The notes: generated from the letters alone by a model not told the origin. A stretch of 64,000 nucleotides of DNA from Pseudomonas sp. (GCF_002796985.1 NZ_PEKX01000007.1:1381941-1445940); one strand, 5' to 3'. Shown: positions 1-9,771, counted from the stretch's first letter. A program made the numbers and translations.

Positions 1-183
1 GTTCATGTGCATGAAGGGATAACGGAGGAGGCCTTCGTTGCCATGCGCAACGAACGCGACGCGACACTCCATGCCCCAGCGCTGATCTGGCCGTCGATCC
101 AGGTGAACATGCGCGGCGGCGAGTTGCCGGAGGCCGAGAGCAACGGCGTACGTTATCTGCGGATTCCGCTGGACCGGATGTAA
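1..183 (+). CDS. C-terminal end of a metallo-beta-lactamase-fold hydrolase (partial)
   Basis: An open frame enters from the left edge and ends at TAA 181-183, giving the last 60 residues (ending RIPLDRM). The text VHVHEGITEEAFVAMRNERD, followed by a stretch with PSIQVNMRGG, resembles from memory the C-terminal tail of Pseudomonas MBL-fold metallo-hydrolases, where it follows the metal site. The metal-binding HxHxDH motif would lie outside the window, so the assignment rests on the tail alone. The gene converges on the autotransporter gene, with two hairpins between them. Confidence 0.55.
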   Translation, partial: VHVHEGITEEAFVAMRNERDATLHAPALIWPSIQVNMRGGELPEAESNGVRYLRIPLDRM

Positions 184-187
184 AAAA

Positions 188-206
188 GCCGCCCACGAAG
201 GGCGGC
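188..206 (-). terminator. Rho-independent terminator of the autotransporter gene
   Basis: A 7-bp stem GCCGCCC/GGGCGGC with a 5-nt loop. Read on the minus strand it is followed by a run of six T, the classical intrinsic terminator form. It sits 50 nt past the autotransporter stop. On the plus strand there is no T-run, so it is best assigned to the minus-strand gene. Confidence 0.75.
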
Positions 207-228
207 AAGCACTGAGGAAGTTCAGAAC

Positions 229-248
229 TCCCCGCGCATGCGCGGGGA
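229..248. repeat. Perfect 20-bp GC-rich palindrome
   Basis: TCCCCGCGCATGCGCGGGGA is its own reverse complement. It lies between the autotransporter stop and the terminator at 188-206. It can form a hairpin in either transcript and probably helps end or protect the convergent messages. Confidence 0.6.
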
Positions 249-255
249 GGGTGGA

Positions 256-3200
256 TCAGAAGCGCCAGTCCAGCGACAGGTTGCCCGCCACCGAGTTGTA
301 GCCGGTACGGAACAGGTTGCTGGAAACCCCTGCACCGATATCGACGTTCTCGCTCAGCGAGTAGCGCACGTTGCCGCGCAGGCCCATGGAGTCACGGTCC
401 ATCACGGTGTTCTTGCTGCGGAAGCTGTTGCCCTGGTAGTTGGCGAAGGTCGCGTCCTGGATCAGGTCGGTGTTCAGCAGCTCGTGGTCCCAGGTGATCT
501 GGCCTTCAGCCTTGATCGCACGGCCGCCGGCCAGCGGGAACTTCATCGCGCTGTTCAGGCCGACGCTGGAGCGCAGCGAATCGAACTGTTGCGATTTGAG
601 CTTCAACGCTGAGCCATCGGCGCCTTTCTCGTGGGTGCCGTCGCGCCACAGGCTGGTGTAGGTCAGGGTGGCGAGCGGGCCCATGCTGACGTTTTCGTTC
701 AGCTTGAAGCGATAACCGCCGCCACCGACCACGGACGCACTCTTGCCGGTCCAGTCGGCTTTGTTCTGCGCGGAATAGTCGTCGAAGCTCAGCTTGCGTT
801 TCAGCTCGCCGCTTTCGTAGCCGACGCGGGCGCTGCCGAGCATGTAGCTGCCGGCCATGGGGTCCTGCGCGTAGCGGGCGTGTACGCCGAGTTCGAGGGC
901 GGACGTGTCGCCGTCACCGTTCTGCGGGTCCTTCAGGCTGAGGTTCTGCTTGCTGGCCGCGCCGTGCAGGCCGATGACCAGGTTGCCGTCGCTGCTGGCA
1001 GCTTTTTCCGCACCAAAGATCACGCCATAGCTGTTGGTGGTGTAGCCGACGGTGTGGTTGTCGCTGTTCTGCCGGGTATTGCCGCCGAAGGGCTGGATGA
1101 AGGCTTGCCACTCATCGTCACGCAGCTTGCCCGGTTCGCGGGCGCTGATGGCGTCGGCGACCTGCTGCTCGCGTTGCAGGGAGCTGGCCATCATGGCGCT
1201 GTAGGCGGACGGGGAGAGCTGGTCGAGTGCCTTGGCGATGGTGCTGCCGTCAGCGGCGGAGAAGTCCAGGGTGGTGTAGAGCTGCTGGCGGTCAGCGCTG
1301 GCGCTGGCGTTGGCGTTGGCGGTGGCGCTTTGGCTCAGGCCTTCACCGACGGAGCGGCCGTTCTGGCTGGTGGCGTACTGGCTGTAGGCGTCAGTGGTAC
1401 GGGCGAAACTCAGTAACTGGTTGCCATCACCTTGCGGGGTGGCCAGCAGGGACAGGGTTGGCGAGATCGGCGCAGCGTTCATCTCGGTAAACGCACCGGT
1501 AGTAGAAGTGGCGGAGAGCAACTGATTGGAGTTGATCGTCCATTGCGGCGAGTACCAGCCGCGCAGCGGTGCGACGGTCAGGCGGCCACCAAGTGCGGCG
1601 TTGCCGTTGACCTTGAGGGTGTCGTGCTGGCCCTTGTCGTTGACTTCCGCCAGCAACTGGCCGGAATCGGTCTGCTGGTAGTTGCCGTCGACCGTGAGGG
1701 TGCCGAAGGAGTTACCCGGTGCCACGGTGCCGCGGTTGATGAAGGCGCCGTTGCCATTTATCTGGTAGGTACCCGTGCCGGCCAGGGTCGCGCCTTCGCT
1801 CACGTCGACGCTGTAGAGCTGGTGCTGGCCGCCGAGGGAGGTTTCGCCGCCGCGCAGGTTCAGCGCCAGGTTGTTGATGCCCTGGATATTGCCGTCGTAG
1901 CGCATGCGGAAGTTCGGGTCGGTCTGGTCCAGCGCCACACCCTGGCCATCATTGAGGCGGCCGAAGCTGAGCTGGGTCAGGCGCTGTTGGCCGGCTTCGT
2001 CCTTCTGGTTGTAAGCCGAGAGGATATTGCCCTCGATTTGCGCACCGGAGAGCACGTTAATCTGCTTGACCAAGGCGTTGTCGGAGATGGAGATGGCTGC
2101 CGCGCTGCCGGCCAGGCGGCCGCTGATGTCGACGGTATTGACCAAGGCGCCCTGGAGTTCGGGCAGTGGATCGGCTGGCTCGTCGTCGGTGGTACGGATA
2201 AAGGACCCGCGATACTCCTTACTATTGCGCAGTAAGTTATTGCCGAAATTGAATTCGGCGGCGACACCCAGCTCACCCAGCGCCTCGACATCGCCACGCT
2301 GGATCAGGTTGTGATCCTTGCCGTACGCGAACAGCAGGCCCCGGCCATTCAGGCCATCGGCATGGATGCGGGTGCCGGGCTCAACGATGAGGGTGTTGCC
2401 TTCGCCATCGATGCGTACCCCGGCAGCGCCATCACCACGGGTGAGCAGGTCGGCCTGCTGGAAGATCCGGTTGTGACTGCCGTAGACATGCAGGCCCAGA
2501 CCGAGCGTGGTGGTGCTATAGGCGCCCACCAGATAATCAGTGCCCTCGGCATTGCGCTGGTAGTAACCGTGCTGGTTGTAGAGCGTCTGGCCGTCGCCGT
2601 ACACCGAATAGCCGAACATATTGCGCCGGTCGATCTGGTAGCCGAGGTCCTGAAGGACCGCCAACTCGGCCTCCATGAAGGTCATGTAGTTGCGGTAGCT
2701 CTGGTGGCTCATCAGGCTGTTTTTCAGCTCGATGTGGCTCATGTAGTCGGGGTCCAGTACGCTGGTGCCGTCGGTCAGCACACCCAACATTCTTACCGGC
2801 ACACCCGGCATGGCCCCGGCGAGCACTTCGTTCACATTTTCTCCGGTGAAGTAGCCCTGATCCTTGCGGACATCGAACGATGTCGGGTCGTATTCATTGG
2901 TGCAGAGCGAACAGAGAATCTCTTTCTTTGCCTGCGCTGGATTGCCGTTGTCATCCCGCAGATGCTGGGCCCAACTGTCGAGCCGATCACCGAAGGCCGG
3001 CTTGGTCTTGTCCTCTCTACTCTGCTCGGTGGAGTTGATGATTCCCAGGCCGTGGGCGAGTTCGTGCAAGGCGATGGCGGTGACATCCGTTTTGTCCGTA
3101 CGTGGCAGTTGCGAGGGGACGAAGGGGAGCGTGTCGAAGTCCATCCGGCCCAACTCGAATTGTGCGTGCGAGCCGAACGTCAGCTCACCAACGGGTTGGC

Positions 3201-3603
3201 CAGTCAGTACCGCCTGCGCTTGAGTCAAGCTGGGTTCCGTTTCCCCACTGACCATGTCGCTAGTGCCCGATGCATTGTTCTTGGTGTCCGATGTTCCTAC
3301 GTTAACGATTGCCAGCGGCTGTCCGGCAGCCGGAGTGATCACGGTGGCCCAGTAGTTAATGGCGCTGGCGATCTTGTCCTTCTGAAGTGAATTCAGGTTC
3401 CAGGTCGAGGACATAGGCACCGGGTCATCCTGCATGAACGGACCATCGCCCACATCGAAGTACCTCACTTGGAATACCGGGGCACCCTGTGGGTTATTGA
3501 TCGTTCGAGTTTCCATGGCTTCTGCCGAGAGGCCGGGCAATGCGGTAGCCAGTGACAGGGCAAAGGTGATCTTGTTGGGCAGGAAAGTGCGTTTTCTTTT
3601 CAT
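256..3603 (-). CDS. Autotransporter with a metalloprotease-like passenger domain
   Basis: 1115 residues. The N-terminus is basic then hydrophobic (MKRKRTF..., to about residue 28), a Sec signal peptide. The passenger carries the zinc-protease motif HELAHGLGI at residues 180-188 (H180, E181, H184, G187). Where metzincins have the third ligand (HExxHxxGxxH) this protein has N190. Further on, a stretch with NSLMSH and a ...LAVLQDLGY segment resembles the Met-turn region and following helix of secreted zinc proteases. The middle (about 330-800) is repetitive beta-rich passenger. The last 280 residues or so form a classic autotransporter beta-barrel ending in phenylalanine (LSLDWRF). It is therefore a type Va secreted surface protein. 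Whether it is an active protease is inference. Transcribed alone, with its own terminator at 188-206. Confidence 0.85.
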   Translation of the reverse strand: MKRKRTFLPNKITFALSLATALPGLSAEAMETRTINNPQGAPVFQVRYFDVGDGPFMQDDPVPMSSTWNLNSLQKDKIASAINYWATVITPAAGQPLAIVNVGTSDTKNNASGTSDMVSGETEPSLTQAQAVLTGQPVGELTFGSHAQFELGRMDFDTLPFVPSQLPRTDKTDVTAIALHELAHGLGIINSTEQSREDKTKPAFGDRLDSWAQHLRDDNGNPAQAKKEILCSLCTNEYDPTSFDVRKDQGYFTGENVNEVLAGAMPGVPVRMLGVLTDGTSVLDPDYMSHIELKNSLMSHQSYRNYMTFMEAELAVLQDLGYQIDRRNMFGYSVYGDGQTLYNQHGYYQRNAEGTDYLVGAYSTTTLGLGLHVYGSHNRIFQQADLLTRGDGAAGVRIDGEGNTLIVEPGTRIHADGLNGRGLLFAYGKDHNLIQRGDVEALGELGVAAEFNFGNNLLRNSKEYRGSFIRTTDDEPADPLPELQGALVNTVDISGRLAGSAAAISISDNALVKQINVLSGAQIEGNILSAYNQKDEAGQQRLTQLSFGRLNDGQGVALDQTDPNFRMRYDGNIQGINNLALNLRGGETSLGGQHQLYSVDVSEGATLAGTGTYQINGNGAFINRGTVAPGNSFGTLTVDGNYQQTDSGQLLAEVNDKGQHDTLKVNGNAALGGRLTVAPLRGWYSPQWTINSNQLLSATSTTGAFTEMNAAPISPTLSLLATPQGDGNQLLSFARTTDAYSQYATSQNGRSVGEGLSQSATANANASASADRQQLYTTLDFSAADGSTIAKALDQLSPSAYSAMMASSLQREQQVADAISAREPGKLRDDEWQAFIQPFGGNTRQNSDNHTVGYTTNSYGVIFGAEKAASSDGNLVIGLHGAASKQNLSLKDPQNGDGDTSALELGVHARYAQDPMAGSYMLGSARVGYESGELKRKLSFDDYSAQNKADWTGKSASVVGGGGYRFKLNENVSMGPLATLTYTSLWRDGTHEKGADGSALKLKSQQFDSLRSSVGLNSAMKFPLAGGRAIKAEGQITWDHELLNTDLIQDATFANYQGNSFRSKNTVMDRDSMGLRGNVRYSLSENVDIGAGVSSNLFRTGYNSVAGNLSLDWRF

Positions 3604-3951
3604 GTTGAACTTCTCGCTTCAATGCTCCAGGGACATTCCGCAATGCGGAATCTGGCGCGCAAGGTGTGCGGGAAGTGACGACAGAGCATCGCTATAACCA
3701 GCATTCCAGACGCGTTCCTTTTAACCTTGAGGGAAGTCTGGTAGTGGAAGTATCGGTGTCGTAGCTTATGGTACGTCGGTATTTTCCGAAGGCCCAAAGT
3801 GGTATTGCCCACTTCAGCGAATAATTAAGTGTGAAGTAGAAACGATGGTGCGGAAGGTGACAGGAGTGTGAATAAGTTTCTCGACGTTAGGGTGTTTTAG
3901 CGGCTTATTCGGCAAGGTGTTTCATTGCTTATCTTGATCTTCCGGAAAGTG
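3604..3951. other. Intergenic region upstream of the autotransporter
   Basis: About 350 bp with no convincing gene. It is more AT-rich than its surroundings, especially 3770-3950, and should hold the autotransporter promoter (minus strand). I could not pick a promoter or operator with confidence. Short open frames here lack ribosome sites. Confidence 0.4.
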
Positions 3952-3955
3952 AAAA

Positions 3956-3975
3956 AGCCCCGCGCAAGCGGGGCT
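3956..3975 (-). terminator. Terminator of the aceEF operon
   Basis: Stem AGCCCCGC/GCGGGGCT with a GCAA tetraloop. On the minus strand it is followed by a short T-run, and on the plus strand by GTTTT, so it may work both ways. It lies 23 nt past the aceF stop. Confidence 0.85.
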
Positions 3976-3997
3976 GTTTTGTAGTTCGCGGAGTGGT

Positions 3998-5632
3998 CTA
4001 CAACAGCAAACTACGAATATCCCCCAGCACTTCCCCAAGTCGCTTGGTAAACCGCGCCGCCGCCGCGCCATTGATCACCCGGTGGTCATAGGACAACGAC
4101 AACGGCAACATCAGCCGAGGCTGGAAGGCCTTGCCGTCCCATACCGGCTGGATGGCTGCCTTGCTCACCCCGAGGATTGCCACTTCCGGTGCGTTGACGA
4201 TCGGCGTGAAGCCGGTACCGCCGATATGGCCGAGGCTGGAAATGGTGAAGCAGGCGCCCTGCATGGCGTCGGCAGAAAGCTTCTTGGTGCGCGCCTTTTC
4301 CGCCAACTCGGCCGCTTCGAGGGCAAGCTGCAGCAGCCCTTTCTTGTCCACGTCGCGAATCACCGGCACCAGCAGGCCGTCCGGCGTGTCCACGGCGAAG
4401 CCGATGTTCACGTACTGCTTGCGGATCAGCGCCTTGCCGCTGGGGGCCAGCGAGCTGTTGAAGTCCGGCAGTTCGCGCAGCAGATGAGCGCACGCCTTGA
4501 GCAGGATCGGCAGGATGGTCAGCTTGGTCCCGGCCTTTTCCGCCGCTGCCTTCTGCGCGATGCGGAAGGCCTCCACCTCGGTGATGTCGGCGGACTCGAA
4601 CTGGGTGACGTGAGGGACATTCAGCCAACTGCGATGCAGGTTGGCGGCGCCGACCTGCATCAGCCGGGTCATTGCCACTTCTTCCACTTCGCCGAACTTG
4701 CTGAAGTCGATTTCCGGCACCGGCGGGATGCCCGCGCCGCCGGTTGCGCCTGCCGACGCGCCGGACTTGCCGCGCTGTAGTTGCTCCTTGACGAACAGTT
4801 GCACGTCTTCCTTGAGGATGCGGCCCTTGGGCCCGGTGCCGGTGACTTGCGCCAGGTCGACACCGAACTCGCGGGCGACCATGCGTACGGCGGGCCCGGC
4901 GTGAACCTTGGTGCCATCGCGACTGGGGGCGCCCACCGGAGTCACTTCCGGCGCCCTGGCCTGCTCAGTAGGAGCTGGCTCGGCTTTCACCGGCGGTGCA
5001 GCGGCGGGCTGTTCGGCGGCAGCGGCTGCCGGCGCCGGCGCACCACCCGCGACTTCCAGTTCGAGTATCTCGTCGCCTTCCTTGAGGGTGTCGCCGATCT
5101 TCACCTTGATCGCCTTTACCACCCCGGCTTTCGGCGCGGGGATTTCCATGCTGGCCTTGTCGGACTCCAGCGTCAGCAGGCTCTGATCGGCTTCGATGCG
5201 CTCGCCCACCTTGACCATCAGCTCGATGATCTCGCCCTGGCCGTTGCCGATGTCCGGCACCTTGATGATCTCGATGCCGCCACCGTCCACGCCACCGCCG
5301 CCAGGTGCCGCAGCGGCTGGCGGCGGCGCAGGGGTTGGCGTGGGTGCTTCGGCGGTTGGCTCCTCGGCCCTTGCCTCAGTCGCGGCTTGTTCAGCGCCGC
5401 CCTCGGCCTCCAGTTCGAGGATGTCATCGCCCTCCTTGAGGGTGTCGCCGACCTTCACCTTGATGGCCTTCACCACCCCGGCTTTCGGCGCGGGAATCTC
5501 CATGCTGGCCTTGTCCGATTCCAGGGTCAGCAGGCTCTGGTCGGCCTCGATGCGGTCGCCGACCTTGACCAGCAGTTCGATGACTTCGCCCTGGCCGTTG
5601 CCGATGTCGGGTACGCGGATGGTCTCACTCAC
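3998..5632 (-). CDS. aceF: Pyruvate dehydrogenase E2 (dihydrolipoamide acetyltransferase)
   Basis: Moves the acetyl group from AceE to CoA through swinging lipoyl arms. The protein is 544 residues with a GTG start at 5632: SETIRVPDI follows, a GAGGCACC ribosome site precedes, and longer frames only add an out-of-family arginine-rich leader. Order: lipoyl domain 1 (residues 3-76, lipoyl K41 in ESDKASMEI), Ala/Pro linker, lipoyl domain 2 (122-194, K159), second linker, E1/E3-binding domain (about 243-282), catalytic domain (about 310-544). The catalytic signature is DHRVINGA with H517 and N521; Asn in place of the more common Asp in HxxxDG is, from memory, also found in pseudomonad AceF. Follows aceE after 11 nt, so co-transcribed. 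Confidence 0.96.
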   Translation of the reverse strand: MSETIRVPDIGNGQGEVIELLVKVGDRIEADQSLLTLESDKASMEIPAPKAGVVKAIKVKVGDTLKEGDDILELEAEGGAEQAATEARAEEPTAEAPTPTPAPPPAAAAPGGGGVDGGGIEIIKVPDIGNGQGEIIELMVKVGERIEADQSLLTLESDKASMEIPAPKAGVVKAIKVKIGDTLKEGDEILELEVAGGAPAPAAAAAEQPAAAPPVKAEPAPTEQARAPEVTPVGAPSRDGTKVHAGPAVRMVAREFGVDLAQVTGTGPKGRILKEDVQLFVKEQLQRGKSGASAGATGGAGIPPVPEIDFSKFGEVEEVAMTRLMQVGAANLHRSWLNVPHVTQFESADITEVEAFRIAQKAAAEKAGTKLTILPILLKACAHLLRELPDFNSSLAPSGKALIRKQYVNIGFAVDTPDGLLVPVIRDVDKKGLLQLALEAAELAEKARTKKLSADAMQGACFTISSLGHIGGTGFTPIVNAPEVAILGVSKAAIQPVWDGKAFQPRLMLPLSLSYDHRVINGAAAARFTKRLGEVLGDIRSLLL

Positions 5633-5643
5633 GGTGCCTCTCC

Positions 5644-8292
5644 TCAGCAGTCCAGCGGGTTGGGTTTTTCCGGGTCGAGGTCGAACTTCGCGATGGCCTC
5701 GGCCACCACCTTCGGCTCGATGTCGCCACGGTCCGCCAGGGCTTCCAGCGCGGCGAGCACCACCCAGTGACGGTCTACCTCGAAGAAGTGGCGCAGCTTG
5801 GCGCGGGTGTCGCTGCGGCCGAAGCCGTCGGTGCCCAGCACCTTGTATTCCTTGGTCGGCACCCATTGGCGAATCTGTTCGGCGTAGACCTTCATGTAGT
5901 CGGTCGAGGCGACCACCGGTCCCTTGCGTCCGGACAGGCATTCTTCGACGTAGCTCTGTCGCGGCTTCTGCCCAGGGTGCAGGCGGTTCCAGCGCTCCAC
6001 GGCCAGGCCATCGCGGCGCAGTTCGTTGAAGCTGGGCACCGACCAGACGTCGGCACCGATGCCGAAGTCCTCGCGCAGGATCTTCGCCGCTGCCTCGACC
6101 TCACGCAGGATGGTGCCGGAGCCGAGCAACTGCACATGGTGCGCGGCAGCGCGGAGGTCCTCGAAGAGCAGGTACATGCCTTTGATGATGCCGGTCTCGG
6201 CGCCCTTGGGCAGCGGCGGGTGAGGGTAGTTCTCGTTCATCACGGTGATGTAGTAGAAGACCTCCTGCTGCTCTTCCATCATCTGCCGCACGCCTTCCTG
6301 GATGATCACCGCCAGCTCGTAGGAGTAGGTCGGGTCATAGGTGCGGCAGTTGGGGATGACCGAGGCCAGCACATGGCTCTGGCCGTCCTCGTGCTGCAAG
6401 CCCTCGCCGTTGAGCGTGGTGCGTCCGGCGGTGCCGCCCAGCAGGAAGCCACGCGTCAGGCTGTCGCCGGCCGCCCAGGCGAGGTCGCCGATGCGCTGGA
6501 AGCCGAACATCGAGTAGAAGATGAAGAACGGCAGCATCGGTTGGCGGTAGTTGCTGTACGCCGTGCCGGCGGCGATGAAGGACGACATGGCGCCGGCCTC
6601 GGTGATGCCCTCTTCGAGGATCTGGCCCTTCTTGTCCTCGCGGTAGAACATCAGTTGTTCCTTGTCGACCGGCTCGTACAGCTGGCCCACCGAGGAATAG
6701 ATGCCGAGCTGGCGGAACATGCCTTCCATGCCGAAGGTGCGGGCCTCATCGGGGATGATCGGCACGATGCGCTGGCCCAGCTCCTTGTCTTTGACCAGCT
6801 GCGAGAGGATCCGCACGAAGGCCATGGTGGTGGAAATCTCCCGGTCGCCGGAGCCGTCCAGCAGCGCCTTGAGCGTCTCCAGTGGCGGAGCCGGGATGCG
6901 CTGGCTGTTGCCGTGGCGGTGGGGCATGAAACCGCCCAGGGTAGAACGGCGCTCCTTCAGGTAACGCGCCTCCGCGCTGCCCTCCTCGGGCCGATAGAAG
7001 GGCAGCTTGGCAAGGTCCGCATCCTTGATCGGGATGTCGAAGCGGTCGCGGAAGGCGCGCAGGCTCTCCACATCGATCTCGTGGATGTTGTGCGCGATGT
7101 TCTTCGCTTCGCCCGTGCCGGTGCCATAGCCCTTGATGGTCTTGGCCAGCACCACGCTGGGCTGGCCCTTGTGGTGCACCGCTGCGTGGTAGGCCGCGTA
7201 GACCTTGTACGGGTCGTGGCCGCCGCGGTTGAGCTTCCAGATTTCCTCGTCGGAGAGGTCCTTGACCATTTCCAGCAGTTCCGGCCGCGTGCCGAAGAAG
7301 TGCTCGCGGACGTAGGCACCGTCCTTGGCCTTGTAGTTCTGATAGTCGCCGTCCACCGCCGCGTCCATCCGCGCCTGCATCAGGCCGGCAGTATCCTTGG
7401 CGAACAGCGGGTCCCAGAAGCGACCCCAGAGCACCTTGATCACGTTCCAGTTGGCGCCGCGGAATACGCCCTCCAGCTCCTGGATGATCTTGCCGTTGCC
7501 GCGCACCGGGCCATCCAGGCGCTGCAGGTTGCAGTTCACCACGAAGATCAGGTTGTCGAGCTTCTCGCGCCCGGCCAGTGAAATTGCACCGAGGGATTCC
7601 GGCTCATCGGTTTCGCCATCGCCGAGGAAGCACCAGACCTTCTGCTTGCCGGCGGGAATGAAGCCGCGGCTCTCCAGGTACTTCATGAAGCGCGCCTGGT
7701 AGATCGCCTGGATCGGCCCAAGCCCCATGGACACCGTGGGGAACTGCCAGAAGTGCGGCATCAGCCGGGGGTGCGGATAGGAGGGGATGCCCTTGCCGTC
7801 CACCTCCTGGCGGAAGTTCACCAGTTGCTCGTCGGTCAGCAGGCCTTCGATGTAGGCGCGGGCGTAGATGCCGGGGCAAGCGTGGCCCTGGAAGTAGATC
7901 AGGTCACCGGCGTGCTCCTCGGTGGGGCCGTTGAAGAAGTAGTTGAAACCGATGTCGTAGAGGGTCGCCGAAGAGGCGAAGGTGGAGATGTGCCCGCCCA
8001 GCGACGGGTCCTTGTGGTTGGCGCGCATCACCATGGCCAGTGCGTTCCAGCGTACCAGTGAGCGGATGCGTCGCTCCATGAACAGGTCGCCCGGCATACG
8101 GGCCTCGTGGCCCACCGGGATGGTGTTGCGGTAGGGCGTGGTGATGGCGTAGGGCAATTGCGTGCCGGTTCGGCTGGCCAGCTCGCCGAGGCGAGTCATC
8201 AGGTAGTGGGCGCGCTCTTCGCCTTCTTTTTCCAGTACGGATTCCAGCGCGTCCAGCCATTCCTGGGTTTCGACGGGGTCGATATCGTGCAT
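5644..8292 (-). CDS. aceE: Pyruvate dehydrogenase E1 component (homodimeric type)
   Basis: 882 residues, the usual length for pseudomonad AceE. Decarboxylates pyruvate with thiamine diphosphate and acetylates the E2 lipoyl group. Visible landmarks are the start MHDIDPVETQEWLDALESVL, the thiamine-binding stretch running from GDGETDEPESLG to NCNLQRLDGPVRGNGK, and the conserved YGTGTGEAKNIAHN region. First gene of the aceEF operon. The 200 bp upstream (8293-8492) should carry the promoter, but I see no unambiguous box. Unlike enterobacteria, no GntR-type pdhR gene is next to it; the upstream neighbour is a diguanylate cyclase on the same strand. Confidence 0.97.
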   Translation of the reverse strand: MHDIDPVETQEWLDALESVLEKEGEERAHYLMTRLGELASRTGTQLPYAITTPYRNTIPVGHEARMPGDLFMERRIRSLVRWNALAMVMRANHKDPSLGGHISTFASSATLYDIGFNYFFNGPTEEHAGDLIYFQGHACPGIYARAYIEGLLTDEQLVNFRQEVDGKGIPSYPHPRLMPHFWQFPTVSMGLGPIQAIYQARFMKYLESRGFIPAGKQKVWCFLGDGETDEPESLGAISLAGREKLDNLIFVVNCNLQRLDGPVRGNGKIIQELEGVFRGANWNVIKVLWGRFWDPLFAKDTAGLMQARMDAAVDGDYQNYKAKDGAYVREHFFGTRPELLEMVKDLSDEEIWKLNRGGHDPYKVYAAYHAAVHHKGQPSVVLAKTIKGYGTGTGEAKNIAHNIHEIDVESLRAFRDRFDIPIKDADLAKLPFYRPEEGSAEARYLKERRSTLGGFMPHRHGNSQRIPAPPLETLKALLDGSGDREISTTMAFVRILSQLVKDKELGQRIVPIIPDEARTFGMEGMFRQLGIYSSVGQLYEPVDKEQLMFYREDKKGQILEEGITEAGAMSSFIAAGTAYSNYRQPMLPFFIFYSMFGFQRIGDLAWAAGDSLTRGFLLGGTAGRTTLNGEGLQHEDGQSHVLASVIPNCRTYDPTYSYELAVIIQEGVRQMMEEQQEVFYYITVMNENYPHPPLPKGAETGIIKGMYLLFEDLRAAAHHVQLLGSGTILREVEAAAKILREDFGIGADVWSVPSFNELRRDGLAVERWNRLHPGQKPRQSYVEECLSGRKGPVVASTDYMKVYAEQIRQWVPTKEYKVLGTDGFGRSDTRAKLRHFFEVDRHWVVLAALEALADRGDIEPKVVAEAIAKFDLDPEKPNPLDC

Positions 8293-8492
8293 GGTCAGAG
8301 ATCCTGGTTACGGGGTCGGCTCTACGCAATGCCGGCTCCGGGCCAGGTACTCATTCGATTTGGCGCAGTGGGCGGCAACCCTCGTGAGGCCACCGCGCTG
8401 CCGCCGGCACGCGCGTGTGGCTATAGAGCTTAGACAGCTCTGACGCAGGCGCCTGCCCGGCTCGTCGTGTCAGGACGTCGCAGTGGGCTCCA

Positions 8493-9473
8493 TCAGGGTT
8501 TGCCGCGCACCGAGTCGCGTCTCAGGTCATCGCCGCGGCTCCACTGCGCCGCCACCAGCCGGTCACGACCGGACTGCTTGGCCTGGTAGAGCAGACGGTC
8601 GACCGCCGCGACGAAGTCCAGCGGGCGGTCGCTGGCGGCCGGCACGGCGGTGCCGACACCCAGGCTGATGGTCAGCCGCTCGGAGATGGCTGACTTCGCG
8701 TGGGCGACCTGCTGCTCGCGCAGTACGCCGCGGCAGCGTTCGGCGATCTGACGGGCGGCCTCGCTGTCCGTCTCCGGCAGCACCAACACGAACTCCTCGC
8801 CGCCGAAACGTGCGATGAAGTCCCGTGGGCGGTGCAGGGCGCCGGCCAGGGCCTTGCCCACGGTGCGCAGGCAGTCGTCGCCCTGGATGTGCCCGTAGTG
8901 ATCGTTGAACTGCTTGAAGTAGTCGATATCCAGCAGCACCAGTGACAGCGGCTGGCCGCTGCGCTGGGCACTGCCCCATTCGGTATCCAGCACCGAATCG
9001 AACATGCGCCGGTTGGCCACGCCGGTCAGGCCGTCCTTGTAGGAGTACTCCTCCAGTTGGCGTTGCAGCAGGATCAGTTGCTCCTCCGCGCGCTTGCGCT
9101 CGCTGATGTCGAACATGAAGCCCACCAGCGACTCCACCTCGCCGTTGTCGTCACGCACCACATGCACCACATCGCGAATCCACACGTAGTCGCCGGAAGA
9201 GGTGAGGGCGCGGTAGTCGGCCTCATGGTCGGTGCCTTCGCGGGACTGCGTCACGCAGAAGTCCACCACGCGCTCACGGTCTTCCGGGTGCATGCGTTCA
9301 GCCCAGTCGTTGGCGCTAGCCCAACTGGCCTGGCTCCAGCCCAGCAGCGCTTCGATCTGCGGGCCGATGTAGGCGAAGGTCATGGTTTTCCAGTCGATCT
9401 TCCACGGAATGGCGCGGGTGGATTCGAGCAGGGTCTGGTAGACGGGATTTTCCGGGGAGGCGTCGTACGGCAT
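8493..9473 (-). CDS. PAS-GGDEF diguanylate cyclase
   Basis: 326 residues, cytoplasmic, no membrane segment. A PAS domain (about 15-125, ending FMFDISERKRAEEQ) senses an unknown signal. A short coiled linker (about 126-143) leads to a GGDEF domain (about 144-310). The active-site motif is GGEEF (224-228), and an inhibitory I-site RPRD (215-218) stands exactly five residues before it, so the enzyme should make cyclic di-GMP and be feedback-inhibited. DGLTGVANRR is the canonical domain entry. It is co-directional with aceE, 200 bp upstream, and divergent from the phosphatase gene at 9772. Confidence 0.92.
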   Translation of the reverse strand: MPYDASPENPVYQTLLESTRAIPWKIDWKTMTFAYIGPQIEALLGWSQASWASANDWAERMHPEDRERVVDFCVTQSREGTDHEADYRALTSSGDYVWIRDVVHVVRDDNGEVESLVGFMFDISERKRAEEQLILLQRQLEEYSYKDGLTGVANRRMFDSVLDTEWGSAQRSGQPLSLVLLDIDYFKQFNDHYGHIQGDDCLRTVGKALAGALHRPRDFIARFGGEEFVLVLPETDSEAARQIAERCRGVLREQQVAHAKSAISERLTISLGVGTAVPAASDRPLDFVAAVDRLLYQAKQSGRDRLVAAQWSRGDDLRRDSVRGKP

Positions 9474-9771
9474 GGCGGCGTTCCACTAATGGCACTGTGC
9501 CGTGTTTCTACCACGAAAGCGATGAAGCCAAACCGACCGATTGCGCCACACCGCCTCACGGAAAGCGGCGCGGTGACAAACGGTCGTACTTCACAGATAC
9601 GGATTCTTCAGTAATTCATAACGGGATCTTCACGAATCCGGGGATAGGGTTTGCATGCCCGCCATCTGACAACCCCGCAGTGCGATGGACATCCCAGGGA
9701 TGGGTCGGGCCTCTCTCCTTTCCAGGAGGGAAACGGATAGCGGACCTCATTCCTGTAGTACGGCCGGACCT

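Noticed and set aside
5767..7581. A 604-residue plus-strand frame opposite aceE
   Set aside because: Antisense shadow of aceE, rich in Ala, Val, His and Gln as such shadows are.
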